Shown here: positions 33,779 to 46,114 of the stretch, one piece after another
How the letters are laid out: each line of letters opens with the position of its first letter
Position numbering within the stretch: position 1 is the stretch's first letter
Origin: Boswellia sacra
Lineage: Eukaryota; Streptophyta; Magnoliopsida; Sapindales; Burseraceae
DNA: 64,000 nucleotides
NCBI GenBank assembly: GCA_013180625.2
Contig: SNVD02003226.1
Span: 62,001 to 126,000 of the forward strand
Direction of reading: 5' to 3'
Position numbers and translations under genes: made by a program
Notes under the pieces: model-generated
Databases searched by the model: none
What the model was told of the DNA's origin: nothing
Seen by the model: the letters and a program-made list of their open reading frames with translations, nothing else

Positions 33779-35442
33779 ATGGCAACGAACACAGAACCCT
33801 CAAAATCCACCAGTTTTTCATCTTCTCACAGCGACTCCAGTTACAACAAGAGCAACAGTGTACCGTCATCTCCAATGCAATAAGCACATGCAGAGATCGC
33901 TGTTGATACCGCCATGAGTGAGGATGAGCAAGTTCCAGTGAAAAAGATGAAAGACAAAGTAAAACCAAAGTTCAACAAGTTCCTTACGGAAGCCATCAAA
34001 CAAAAGTTTGTCAAATACACCTCGAAGAGGAAATTACATATGGAAAGGCCAGTGAAACTAACAGACTTCAACACCTATGGCCTGAGTGAGTTGTTTGAGT
34101 CTATATACTGGACTCGTATGGTAACAAATTTTCTACCCCCTATGAAGTCTTTAATTCAAGAATTCTATGCCAATATCTCAACTGCCATTGATGATCTGAA
34201 AAGCTTCCATTATCACAATGTTTATTATAGAGGAAAGTTTGTGAAATTCTCCCCGAATGTCATAAAAACATTCTTGGACATTCTCATAGATAGTTTGCAT
34301 TCTTTAGATGAGAATTTTTATATGGCTGAAGTGATTAAAGAACTGACTAGTAGAGAAGACATTGAGTGGAATCCGAGAGATGGTATAGATCAGCAGTACC
34401 TTAGGAAGAAGTATAGAGTGATGCATAAGATTGCACAGTTCAATCGGCTTCCCTCTTCCCATCAAAATCAAATTCAGGAAGACAGAGTAAAATTTTTGTA
34501 CTGTTTAGGCACCAATCGACCAATAAATTTTGGTTTGCTAGCCGATAGGATGATAGTTCAGATAGGTCCATATCATTCTGACTATCACTTGCTTGTGTTT
34601 TCCTGCTTGATTCAAGGGATTCTTGCACAAAATAGCATTCCTATAAGCCCCAAGGAACAGATAAATTCTATCTAAATCCATCACCAAAGGATTTCTTCAC
34701 AGATTGCATGATAAGATTGACTTGCCTGTACCTGAACTTAAGCCAACGAGAGTCAGGAAAAATCAAATGAAATATGTTGAAGAACAACTTGCTTTGATCA
34801 ACTTTGCTTTGACTGAGATTATGCAGGATTTGAAAATTATCAAAGAAAAACAACATGTTTTGGAGGCAAAATTTGTAGGGCAATATGGTATAGTAGAAGA
34901 TCCACAACCAATGGAGACTGAACATATGGATCCTGCGAAGTCAGCTGAGCATACACCAGTTTCTGATGCTCCAATGCCTGCTGAAACTGAACAAATGGCT
35001 GAAGCAGGACAAGCTGCACAACCGTTGTTGCAACAGCATAACAGCAGCATAGCAGTAGAAGAAAAAGCACATCAAGTTAATTGCTAAGGGAAGAAAATTG
35101 AAGAGAAAGAGGAAAGATGAAATGGTAAAGCAACCATTTGACAAACAGAAGAAGAGAATTGATTCAGTAGCTCTAGCATTGCGGGATGAATCACTGTCAG
35201 ATGAACCAACACAAGTTAAATTCGAGATAAAACTGTCTTCACCGCCTGCTGACAATGAACCTCCTATTTCTCCAATCCCAGAAGCAGAGCATCATGAGTC
35301 ACCTCCACATGTCACAAACACCACACTAGAGGCAAAACACACACAAGAAACTCCTCTTGCAGACAAGGACACAGAAATAACTACACCAGCTACATCTCCA
35401 CCATCTACACTGGCTGAAGAATCACTGGTTCCTACTCAATAA
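33779..35442 (+). pseudogene. Env-like / extra ORF of the SIRE-type element
   Basis: ATG 33779 opens a Ser-rich N-terminus, broken by a TAA (33881-33883). In the same frame a 253-residue open reading (33914-34675) follows. It has a basic start, then a conserved-looking block with FHYHNVYYRGKFVKFSPNVI, which resembles the plant-transposon protein domain found downstream of pol in SIRE and other elements. After a frameshift come an acidic Glu/Pro-rich tail (34704-35087) and a Lys-rich then Pro/Thr-rich tail (35098-35442). No clear membrane segment or signal peptide is visible, so the label env-like is positional only. Confidence 0.6.
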
Positions 35443-36204
35443 CCTGTTGTTACATTACCCACAATAGAACTAGTGTAGAAATACTTGATAGGGAGATTCG
35501 AAGAGTTGTAGCTGAAGTTACTGCTACCTCTTCTGAAACAGTTGAAGAGCAACCTGCTCCTAAAGCTTAAGAGCAACCTGCTTCTAAAGCTTATGAGTAG
35601 CTAACCCCTACCACGACAAGGAAGCGACATAAAGAGAAAGTTGGTCAATTCAAGAAGCATTCTGGCAGCTCCTCTTCCCCTCCTGTTTGAAAGTCTCCAT
35701 GCCTTCGTTAAGTGCTTTTGGCACTTGTGCTAAAATCAAGGGGGAGATAAGGAGGAGTTGGAGTTTTGGAGTTTTTGATATTGTTTTTGTGTTTTGGGGT
35801 TTCTCATATTGTTTTTGTGTTTTGGATATGATTGTTATTCTGTTACTTCTAACTCTATTACCTTTGTTTAATTTTTTTGTTACTGCTTCCTCTTAAGGGA
35901 TGTAAGTAAGGAGTAAGAGGGAGTAAGAAGAACTTCTTATGCTTACTCTGATCATGATCCATTTGAACTATTTTGATGTTTTGTGTTTGTGTGTCTGTGT
36001 TATTACTTATTTTGTGTTATCCTGATTTGATGAATGGTTTGCATGATCTAATTTCATTATTGATCTGATTGCTCTGATCATGGACTGATTAAATTTGTTG
36101 CTTGATCAGTTTGACAACTTCACTTTATGTTGAAAATATCGGATATACATATTCAGACAGTGTTCTGTTATGAGAATTGTAACAGTACATTGGTTACTTC
36201 TTTA
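35443..36204. other. Non-coding 3' region of the SIRE-type element
   Basis: No ORF. It contains ATCAAGGGGGAGATAAGGAG (about 35735), an internal polypurine tract typical of SIRE elements between the extra ORF and the LTR. The region resumes at 45996-46100 after the Athila insertion. Confidence 0.65.
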
Positions 36205-36209
36205 CACAT

Positions 36210-37587
36210 TGATGAACACTTAAATATGCATATTTAATAAGAGCTTAATTCATCATATCAAATTAATAGTGTCATTAAATTCCTCAACTTAAGCAGATTT
36301 GTAGTCTTTACATCTTTTGAATTAACTTTCTCTTAATTTCGATTTTGATGTAGGTTCGGTTAATTGGGCATAACTTTTTATTTATGGATCAGAATAGTGC
36401 AAATCTTAATGTTTTGAAAAGCTGATTAAATTCTATACAAGATTGTATTTCACAAGTATCGGGCTCTTAGTAGACCAAAAATGGGCTTGAAGTGAACCCA
36501 TTAGCAGTTTCAGTGCAGTCTGACCATGCCTTAGTATTTTGACCATATTTCTCAAGATACGTATTCAAATTGTATAAATCAAGATGTTCTAGAAAGTTGA
36601 GAGAAATATCTACGACTTTTATGAAGACATGTGATTAAAATTCTCAATACTTCAATGTCAAAATCAGTGGTCAAATTCAGTTCACCTAATTAGCCCAATT
36701 GTCAAAGTTGGTGCATCTAATATTTGACAATTATTTCTTTGTAAATTGACAAGTTTGCCCTTAAATGTATCTATAAATAGAGGTGCCTTATGACCCATTA
36801 GGGCATCTTGGCCTTGGCTGGAATATCTTAGCCTTACTGGGATCTTGTATTGTGTTTCTCTCTTGTGTTTTTATGCTATTAATAAATCTTCTTTTTCTTG
36901 TAATTTGTTTCCTTTCTTTTATAATGTCTTTCTAATTTCTCTCTTGCTAAAGTGAAAGGGTGAAACCCTTGATATGAGAGTAAGGATTCTCTAACCCTTT
37001 AATAAATGCTTTAATAATCATAATCTTGTGTTGTTTATATGATTTATATTTATTTCTCTAATCAATCTTGACACCACTTATAAAGTGGAGGTCTTGATCC
37101 ATTGTCGACAATCCTTGGCACATCAAATGCTTGGATCTTTTCTAGATATCATATGGTTCTTCCTTACCGACATGAATCTAGTTAGGAACTTTGATTTGTT
37201 GTAGACATATGGAGATTGGCACATTGGATGCTTGAACCCATTTACAAGAAGTGGTATAAATATTGGTAACGAAGCAAATATAATTCATATAACTAAAATG
37301 GGTTGTTTATCCTTATTTGAAATATCAAGGGCGGATCCCCTAACCTTAACTTTCATTATTATTGTGTTAATTTCTCTTGTGTGATTCTCATTTATTGTTT
37401 ATGAACTTGTTCTTTACTATATTTGTTGATATTATCTTGTCATCTCTTTGAATCATTCATATCATATTTGCTTACTTTATAGCTTGTAGCGCTAAAATTC
37501 CCTTCCTCGTGGATCGACCCCGGTCTCACCAGGTTTATTACTTCGACACTCCTATACTTGGGAGACAATCCTTTTTCGGATGTGTCA
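36210..37587 (+). repeat. 5' LTR of the second Athila-type element
   Basis: 1378 nt. It has a TATA-like CTATAAATAG at about 36771 and the conserved U5 phrase CCTCGTGGATCGACCCC (about 37504). The primer site TGACGCCGTTGCCGAGGA at 37594-37611 fits tRNA-Asp with two mismatches. Confidence 0.92.
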
Positions 37588-37724
37588 AGTTTGTGACGCC
37601 GTTGCCGAGGAAGGTAAGAATTGGCGTGCAAAATTGTAAGTATTCTCTTCTTTCATTTTAGATCTCAATTTTTTTACTTTATTATGTGTTCATCTTTTCT
37701 TCTCTTTTCTTCTCTTTTTCTTGC

Positions 37725-39926
37725 ATGAAAATTTGGTCACGAACATCGAATGGTAGACTTGTTAGAAAAACATCGTCTTCCTTAGAAAACATAGCCAACA
37801 ATCTAGTGGAAAGGTTCACGGATGAAGGGGACTATCGTTCCTAACAAAATGATCAGAACCAACCAAGAACCCTTAGAGACTACATGAATCCGGTAAGGAC
37901 TAGTGCACTATCTTGTGTAATTTCTCCTCTAGATTCAATCCATTTTAATTTCAAGCCAAGTTTTGTTCGACTTCTACCCACCTTTCATGGCCTCGATATG
38001 GAGAACCCATATTCGCGCGTAAAACTCTTTGAAGAGGTATGTAACTCTTACACTGACCCAAATTGTAGCATAAACACCATTAGATTAAAGCTTTTTCCTT
38101 TTTCCTTAAAAGATAAAGCTAGAATATGGCTACAAAATTTGAGGTCGAATTCCATCAGTTCATGGGATGAGATGAAACAACAATTTTTGAAAAAATTTTT
38201 TCCTACCCATAGAACAAATTCTCTGAAAAGACAAATTTCCAATTTCACTCAAAAACAGGGGGAAACCCTTTACCATTGTTGGGATAGGTATAAGGAACTA
38301 CTTAATACCTGTCCTCACCATGGTTTTGAAACTTGGAGAATAGTTGCACACTTCTATGAAGGGTTAACATCTTAAGATAGGCAACTAGTAGAATTAATGT
38401 GTAATGGAGAATTTGGAGACAAAGACCCTGAGGAAGCAATTGACTTCTTAGATTCCTTGACAGAAAAGGCACAAAATTGGGACACTGCAGACACCTATGA
38501 GGTACCAAGTAAGGCCCCAAACCCTGACATCCAATAGAGGCATTTACAACCTTAGGGAAGACCATGACCTTCAAGCCAAATATGATCCCTAGTTAGAAAA
38601 GTCGAGGCTTTAGAGATGAAAAAGAGTGGTCAATTGAATTCTATTCAAGAAAATGTCTATAACATTTGTAATGATAATGACCATTCCACTGATGATTGCC
38701 CAACTTTGCCTGCCTTTAGGGAATGTCTCCATGAAGAAGCCAATGGCTTGGACACTTTCAAACGGCCAAATCACAATCCATGTTCACAAACTTACAATCC
38801 TGGTTGGAGAAATCATCCAAATTTTAGTTGGAAAAATGACCATCATGCACAATCTTTGCAAGTCCCTTTTCAAAACTCTCATGATCATGCATATTCTCCT
38901 CCTCCTAGGAATGACCTTGAAGAAACATTGCATTTATTTATTACAAAGCAAGAGACTTTCAATAGTCAAATTGCTTAAACATTAGCAAATTTGTCAGACA
39001 CTCTTGCAAAATTTGCATCTACATTTAGCATCCAAGAGAAAGGGAAATTTCCTTCTCCAACATTGCAAAACCCCAGAGATCAATCTAACTCAAATGTAAG
39101 GAATTCAAGTAACCATTATTTTGATCAAGCAAAATCAGTCACGACCCTTCGCAATGGTAAGGTTGTTGAAAAACACATTCCTAAACCTTGTGAGAAAGAA
39201 GAAGAATCAATCTCTAAAGGGCAGGAAGAGGTTGCTAAACCAACACCTAGTGAAGAAGCAACCAAATCCTCATCTGTGCCTCCATTTCCTCAAGCATTAG
39301 CTACACAAAAGAAGCCAACTCACAATTCTGAAATCTTTGAAATTTTTAAACAGGTAAAGGTCAACATTCCCTTGCTTAATGTGATCAAACAGGTACCTTC
39401 TTATGCAAAATTTTTGAAAGACTTGTGCACTGTGAAAAGGAAATTGAATGTGAAAAAGAAGGCCTTTCTAGCCGAGCAAGTAAGCGCTATTCTTCAAAAC
39501 AATAATACAGTGAAATATAAGGATCCAGTTTGTCCTTCAATTTCATGTGTTATTGGACACCATAAAATTGAACAAGCTTTACTTGATCTTGGTGCTAGTG
39601 TAAATTTGCTTCCATATTCGGTTTTTCATAAACTCAATCTAGGTGAGTTAAAACCGACTTCTGTGACTCTTTTGTTTGCTGATAGATCAATCAAAGTACC
39701 AAGAGGAATAGTAAAGGATGTGTTAGTTCAAGTCAATAAATTCATTTATCCAGTGGATTTTATTGTCTTGGACACACAATCAGTGGAGGTATGTAATTCA
39801 ATTCCTATCATTTTAGGGCATCCATTTCTAGCTACCTCTAATGCTTTGATTAATTGCAGGAATGGAGTCATGAAGCTATCATTAGGGAACATGACTTTGG
39901 AACTTAATGTTTTTAATATGTGCTAA
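37725..39926 (+). pseudogene. Athila-type gag-protease, broken
   Basis: ATG 37725 starts gag, and most of the protein is in a single frame. A TAA occurs at about 37842. The capsid (Retrotrans_gag) region runs from about 37960 to 38375 (LPTFHGLDMENPYS, ARIWLQNL, RFY/HFYEGL motifs). Two small indels fall around 38530-38600. The knuckle-like ICNDNDHSTDDC follows at about 38660, with the first pattern Cys replaced. The protease (39450-39900) has the intact site LLDLGASVNLLPYS and an IILGHPFL motif, so its catalytic centre looks undamaged. It stops at TAA 39924-39926. This capsid-bearing gag is what the first Athila element lacks. Confidence 0.87.
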
Positions 39927-40097
39927 AAACCACATGAAGAAGAAGAGGCCAATATGATTGAAACTATTGTGGAAGATCACATCCAAAAAGGGAGTTCTTC
40001 TGACCCTTTGGAAACTTGTTTAGTGAATTCATTAGAATCAAGTATGGAATTAGATTTTGATCTTTCTGATATATGTTCTTTATTGGATTGTGCATAG

Positions 40098-41949
40098 GTG
40101 ATGGAAAAAGGCTCAAAACCAAGATTCGAAGAATTGGGGCAAATGAATGAAAGCAAGGAAGAGGGAGCTCCCAAGTTAGAACTGAAGCCCTTACCTGAAG
40201 GACTGAAATATGCATACCTTGGGGAGAATCAGACATATTCGATGATAATATCTTCATCCCTCACAAGCGAGCAACAAGGTAAGTTGATACACGTACTTAA
40301 AAGGCATAAAAATGCAATCGGATGGACTTTAAAAGACATAAAAGGTATTAACCCTTTGATTTGTACACATAGAATACATCTAGAAGAAAATGACAAAACA
40401 TCCCAACAACCTCAAAGGAGATTAAATCCCCATATGAAAGAGGTGATTAGGGCTGAAGTTCTCAAACTACTTGATGTGGGAATTATCTACCCTATTTCTG
40501 ATAGTAAGTGGGTAAGCCCTACGCAAGTAATACATAAGAAATCTGGCATTACAGTAGTCAAAAATAAAAAAGGTGAATTATTGCCAACTTGAGTCTCATC
40601 TAGTTGGAGGATGTGCATTGATTATAGAAAATTAAATGCTGTCACCAGAAAAGACCATTTTCCCTTACCTTTCCTTGACCAAATTCTTTAAAGAGTAGCA
40701 GGGCACCCCTACTACTACTTTTTTTATGGATATTCAGGCTATTATCAAATTTTCATTGCACTCGAAGACCAAGAAAAGACCACATTCACGTGCCCCTTCG
40801 GCACTTTTGCATTTAGAAGAATGCCTTTTAGACTTTGCAATGCTCCAGCTACTTTTCAAAGATTCATGTTAAGTATTTTCAGTGATATGGTTGAGCATTG
40901 TTTTGAAGTTTCTATGGATGATTTAACTGTCTTTGGAAACTCTTTTGATGATTATCTTGAAAACTTAGAAAAAGTCTTAAAAAGGTGTGAAGAAAAAGGT
41001 CTTATTTTGAATTGGGAAAAATGCCATTATATGGTCACTTTGGGAATTGTCTTAGGTCATGTGGTGTCTTCTAAGGGAATTGAAGTGGACAAAGCAAAAG
41101 TGGAATTAATTTCCCATTTGCCTCCGCCAAAAACAGTCAAAGAAGTCTGTTCATTCTTAGGGCATGCTAGATTTTATAGGAGGTTCATAAGAAATTTCAG
41201 TGCTATATCTAAACCTCTTTGTAACCTCTTAATAAAAGACACCTCTTCTGAATGGACTCAAGAATGTCAAAATGCCTTTGATAAGTTAATTGGACTTTTA
41301 ACAACTGCTCCAATTATGCAATCTCCTAATTGGTCCTTGCTTTTTGAATTGATGTGTGATGCAAGTGACTATGCCGTTGGTGTTGTCTTAGGACAAAGAA
41401 AAGAAGGTAAGCTTATGTGATATACTATGCAAGTAAGACTTTAAATGATGCACAAATGAATTACACAATAACTGAAAAAGAACTACTTGCAGTAGTATTT
41501 GCATTGGACAAATTTCGATCATATTTAATCGGTTCTCCAACAATTGTTTAAACTGACCATGCAGTTGTGAGATATTTAATGTCTAAACAGGATGCAAAAC
41601 CTAGATTGATACGGTGGATCTTATTGCTCCAAGAATTCAACATCACAATAAAGGATAAGAAAGAAGCCGAAAATGTCGTTGCTGATCATCTTTCAAGACT
41701 AACGACAGAGACATTAATTGAAACTTCACCTATCAATGATTCTTTTCCTGATGAATTTTTATTTTTCGTTGCTGTTGTACCTTGGTTTGCTAACATTGTA
41801 AATTTTCTTGCAATAGGAAAAATGCCACCTCATTAGAATGCTCAAGACAAAAGAAAGTTTTTGACCGAGGTGAAAAATTTTTATTGAGATGACCCATATC
41901 TGTTCAAATATTGTCCAGATCAAATAATTAGAAGATGCATACCCGACAT
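40098..41949 (+). pseudogene. Athila-type RT and RNase H, broken
   Basis: The reading begins with the lead-in block (LGENQTYSMII, HKNAIGWTLKDIKGINP, QRRLNPHMKEV) and continues through RT. A stop at about 40590 is followed by CIDYRKLNAVTRKDHFPLP and a damaged stretch at about 40690-40740. From 40821 come PFRLCNAPATFQRFM and the active site MDDLTVFG. The F/YMDD-type first residue is Ser, but both Asp are kept. RNase H follows (LMCDASDYAVG, then after a shift at about 41420 EKELLAVVFALDKF and AENVVADHLSRL). The end reads DDPYLFKYCPDQIIRRCIPD, the first residues of the integrase zinc region, and is then cut off by the cassette junction at about 41950. Confidence 0.87.
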
Positions 41950-41951
41950 GA

Positions 41952-42302
41952 GGTATCGGAAAAAGCTCTTACGCCAAAAAGCGAAGAGCGAAAAGGTTAC
42001 AAGTTTGTCCCAAATATGCAAGATGGACTTGTAACCAGCGTTGTCGCTCCTTGGGATATTTGTCTAATAATCGAGAGGATAAACTATAGTTTATCAAGAA
42101 TGGACTGAGTAAGGAGTTTTTGGATGATATCTGAATAACTCTTGAGATGCATTCTTGTAGACTTGTGCAACGTGAAATTTTTAAACTGTGGACATAATTC
42201 TGAGATGAGTAAGAACACTATAGTCTTGGGAATCTGACTCAAAATGACCCTGCTTGCCAGTTTATAAGAAAACTGGATGGGAAGCATATCCCCAACTCAT
42301 AG
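41952..42302 (+). pseudogene. Relic of the basic Cys-rich ORF, second copy
   Basis: This piece is colinear with 6036-6382 of the first element, without frameshifts. It begins GIGKSSYAKKRRAKRLQV. The Cys cluster is reduced (the second Cys is Tyr). The shared C-terminal half ends QFIRKLDGKHIPNS. Five in-frame stops show decay by point mutation only. The N-terminal half is missing: the pol reading runs straight into this point, so a deletion joined the start of integrase to the middle of the ORF. It lies about 320 nt upstream of the second LOG-like ORF, the same order as in the first element. Confidence 0.75.
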
Positions 42303-42620
42303 AACATGTTTAAGCCGTTTCTAGACGTAAAACCAGAGGAAGATGTTAGCCACAGTCACAACTACCTGTACATATGCATGCGTGCCATCATTTTTGAATT
42401 TTAATGCCTTATAGCTGTCATTTTTGAATTTGTATCTTTTGTTTCACTTATGGTGTCTTTTTTCATCATCTTTTTTTGAATTTCTATGCATAATTGTCAA
42501 ATTTTTCAACAAGCAGCCGAGCTACCTATTTGGATGTCATCATTAGCACACCTTTTTACATTCCATAAGTACCACATCTCTTGTTCTCTTCTTCACACAT
42601 AGTTAGAGAGTTGCATAGAC

Positions 42621-43271
42621 ATGAAGGGAACTTCAAAATGTCGAATCCAAAGGATATGTGTATTCTGTAGATCTTGACCGGGTAAAAGTAAGGAGTTTGT
42701 AGAAGTAGTAAATTATCTTGATATGCTACTAGCTGAAAGAAAGATTCATGTGGTTTTTGGAGGAGGTAGCCTCGGGTTAATGGGTTGTGTATTAACAGCT
42801 GCACATGTAGGAGGTCGTCAAGTTTTAGGAGTTATTCCTAAAGCTTTTGCTATAGAAAGCATTGTTGGAAAAACGGTTGGACATGAGTTACAAGTCTCCT
42901 CTATGCATGAACGCATGGCACATATGCTCATCAATTCAGATGCCTTTATTGCTTTACCAGGTGGCTTTGGTACTCTTGAAGAAATTTTTCAAATTGCCTC
43001 TTGGGCCTAACTGAATCTCCATAAAAAACCCATAGGTTTGTTGAATGTCAAAAATTTCTTTGATCTTTTAATAAGTTTTGTTGATGCAGCTGTGGAACAA
43101 AATTTTATCCCTCATTCGGTGAGACAGATCCTTGTTTCTACCACTTCTGCTGGTGAGTTACTTGACAAATTACAAGCAGTTGAGTATGAACCTGACCCAG
43201 CTAGTACTCAAATTAATTGGGCAGGAGGGCAAAACAAAAAGTGCAAATTGGATCTGAATCTCCGTTTGTAA
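42621..43271 (+). pseudogene. LOG-like phosphoribohydrolase, second copy
   Basis: ATG 42621 to TAA 43269-43271 is 651 nt, the same length as the first copy's reading, with no frameshift. It keeps FGGGSLGLMG, MHER and PGGFGTLEE at the same positions, so the catalytic Arg and Glu are present. It carries TGA at 42675-42677 (just after ICVFCRS, where Gly is changed to Arg) and TAA at 43008-43010. By eye it is about 60% identical to the copy at 6996. The C-terminal part (residues about 130-216) is undamaged. Two divergent carriers with equal length and intact motifs suggest a long-term functional ORF in this retroelement lineage, now dead here. It is intronless, like the first copy. Confidence 0.85.
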
Positions 43272-44269
43272 TTTTCTTGTCTTTTATTTTATTTTATTTT
43301 TAGCATGTTATTTTATGAGTCTTTCAGGTCATCTCTCTTGAATAACAGAAGCTTCAAGTAATGTCTCCTATACTTTATCTCTCTACATTTAAACATTGAG
43401 GACAATGTTTTATTTGGTTGGGGGGGAAGGATAGTAGACATAAGTGTGTCTTGAATTTTCTTTTTCACAAAAAAAAGCGAGTTAGTAATTAGATTCAGAG
43501 TTTGGTGTAAGGAGTTCAAATCCTCTCGAGACGCATTCTGGGTCAAGAATGGCAGAGTAGAGAGGGCCAGTTTGAACTCTTGAAACACACTCTAACCAAT
43601 TTGTCATTTTGTTTTGATTTTGCATTTTTTAGGAGTCATTTTAGTTAACTTGATATTTTTTAGTTTTGATTTTTGAATTTTATAACAAGGAGGTCTTATT
43701 CATTTCACTTTGAATTATTCAAATCTATAAACTCTCACAATCTTATCATTTAATAAACTGTGTGCTTATGTACTCGTTAAGCAAGTATTCATGAACCTTT
43801 CTTCATACGCACACATACCTTGATGCATGATTGTGGATGGCAAAATGAAATGTTGCAATATTTGAGTTCTTTTGTTTTGTTTAGGATAACAACAAAAGGA
43901 AAGGGAAAGTAAAAGAAAATCAAAAAAAAAGCAAAAAAAAGTGAAAAAAGAGAAAAAGAGAAAGCAATTGTGGATAAGTTTGGTCTCGTAGCCTCCTTAA
44001 TTCGAGCAATTAAGCCCGAGGGGTGCTACCCTAAGACCAACTAGTTTGGGAGCTATTGGCCCAAAGCTCGCTACATGGATTAAGGAGAAAGCTTGATGGG
44101 ATTGAACATTGCACTATCCACAAGTTTCTAAACAAAAATAAAGCATCGACAACCTGAGTCGTTAAGCTCGAAGGGGTGTCTTAACACCTAATGCCCTAAG
44201 GCCAACTGGTATGGGAGTCATTAGCCTAAGGCTCGCTACATGGGTTAAAGATGCATTCTTTCAAAAAAA

Positions 44270-44308
<39 letters not shown>

Positions 44309-44594
44309 AATGAATGCCCCCTACCTACAGTTGTTAGCCTTAACAAATATTAGAACCGTTATGGCTTCTTTCTAATAAGCCCCATAGTCATGTGTCAACT
44401 GAGCACAAAAAGAAGGTTTATTGATATCTTTACAGAAGGGTACATGAGTCATTAAAAAAAAGAAAAAAATCGGTTGAGAGTTTGTTTATTTGGATAAAAT
44501 CAAGGAGAGTGTAATAATGACCACCTTGGATGTAAAATTCTATAAATCACTTCTAAATAATAACACTTTAATTGCTAGGGACTAGCAATAAGCT
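43272..44594. other. Non-coding 3' region of the second Athila-type element
   Basis: It contains the hairpin AACATTG-AGGA-CAATGTT (43392-43409) followed by a G-rich tract, the shared GACGCATTCT and CTTGAAACACACTCT repeats, an A-rich tract (43905-43965) and (AT)n at 44273-44305. Two diverged repeats of TGGTCTCGTAGCC... / ...GGCCAACTGG type (about 43980-44100 and 44160-44250) are present. No ORF. Confidence 0.7.
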
Positions 44595-44606
44595 GGTTGG
44601 GGGGTG

Positions 44607-45990
44607 TGATGAACACTTAAAATATGTATGCTTAATAAGAGCTTAATTCATTATATTGCATTAATAATGTCATTAAATTCCTCAACTTAAGCAGATTTGT
44701 AGTCTTTACATCTTTTGAATTAACTTTCTCTTAATTTCAGTTTTGATATAGGTTTGGCTAATTGGACATAACTTTCTATTTATAGATCATAATGATGCAA
44801 ATCTTAATGTTTTGGAAAGCTAAGTAAATTATCTACAAGATTGTATTCACAAGCATCATCAAATTCAAGCTCTTAATGGACCAAAAATAGGCTTGAAATG
44901 AACCCATCAGCAGTTTCAGCCCAGTTTGACCATGCCTCAGTATTTTAACCATATCTCTCAAGATATGTATTCAAATTGTATAAATCAAGACGTTCTAGAA
45001 AGATGAGAGAAATATCTACGATTTTCATGAAGACATGTGATTAAAATTCTCAACACGTAAATGTCACAATCGATGGTCAAAGTCGGTTCACCTAATTAGC
45101 CCAATTGTCAAAGTTAGTGCATCTAATATTTGATAATTATTCCTTTGTAAATTGACAAGTTTGCCCCTAAATTTATCTATAAATAGAGGTGCCTTGTCAC
45201 TCATTAGAGCATCTTGGCCTTCGCTGGAATATCTTGGCCTTGCTGGGATCTTGTATTGTGTTTCTCTCTTGTGTTTTTATGCTATTAATAAATCTTCTTT
45301 TTCTTGCAATTTGTTTCCTTTCTTTTATAATGTCTTTCTAATTTCTCTCTTGCTAAGTGAAAGGGTGAAACCCTTGATATGAGAATAAGGATTCTCTAAC
45401 CCTTTAACATGTGCTTAATAATCATAATCTTGTGTTGTTTATATGATTTATATTTATTTCTCTAATCAATCTTGACACCACTTGTAAAGTGGAGGTCTTG
45501 ATCTATTATCGACAATCCTTGGCACATCAAATACTTGGATCCTTTCTAGATGTCATATGGTTCTTCCTTACTGACATTAATCTAGTTAGGAACCTTAATT
45601 TGTTGTAGACATATGGAGATTGGCACATTGGATGCTTGAACCCATTTACAAGAAGTGGTATAAATATTGGTAACGAAGAAAATATAATTCATAAACTAAA
45701 ATAGGTTGTTTATTCTTATTTGAAATATCAAGGGCGGATCCCTTAACCTTAGCTTTCATTATTATTGTGTTGATTTCTCTTGTGTGATTCTCATTTATTG
45801 TTTACAAACTTGTTCTTACCTATATTTGTTGATATTATCTTGTCATCTCTTTGAATCATTCATATCATATTTGCTTACTTTATAGTTTGTAGCGCTAAAA
45901 TTCCCTTCCTCGTGGATCGACCCCAGTCTCACCGGGTTTATTACTTCGACACTCTTATACTTGGGAGACAATCCTTTTTCGGATGTGTCA
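44607..45990 (+). repeat. 3' LTR of the second Athila-type element
   Basis: 1384 nt, close to 36210-37587. It is preceded by the polypurine tract GGTTGGGGGGTG (44595-44606) and followed by the duplication CACAT. Confidence 0.92.
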
Positions 45991-46114
45991 CACATGATAT
46001 TTTCTGTTTGCTATTTCATGATAGCTTATAGTTATGTTTAACTTATCATGTGTGATTTTCTTTGATCAGAAACAGTTTGGTGTTTTCATCACAAGTTGCC
46101 AAAAAGGGGGAGAT

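Larger units (their letters stand above)
36210..45990 (+). mobile_element. Second Athila-type LTR retrotransposon with the same cassette
   Basis: The LTRs are 36210-37587 and 44607-45990 (TGATGAACAC...GATGTGTCA). The 5-bp duplication CACAT lies at 36205-36209 and 45991-45995. The tRNA-Asp-type primer site and the polypurine tract GGTTGGGGGGTG (44595-44606) are in place. Gag with capsid, protease, RT and RNase H are recognisable. The reading jumps at about 41950, just as the integrase zinc region begins, into the Cys-rich ORF relic, followed by the LOG-like ORF. Integrase is missing. It inserted into the SIRE element, so it is younger than that. The RT motif MDDLTVFGNSFDDYLENL and NWEKCHYMV are typical of Athila. 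Confidence 0.93.
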
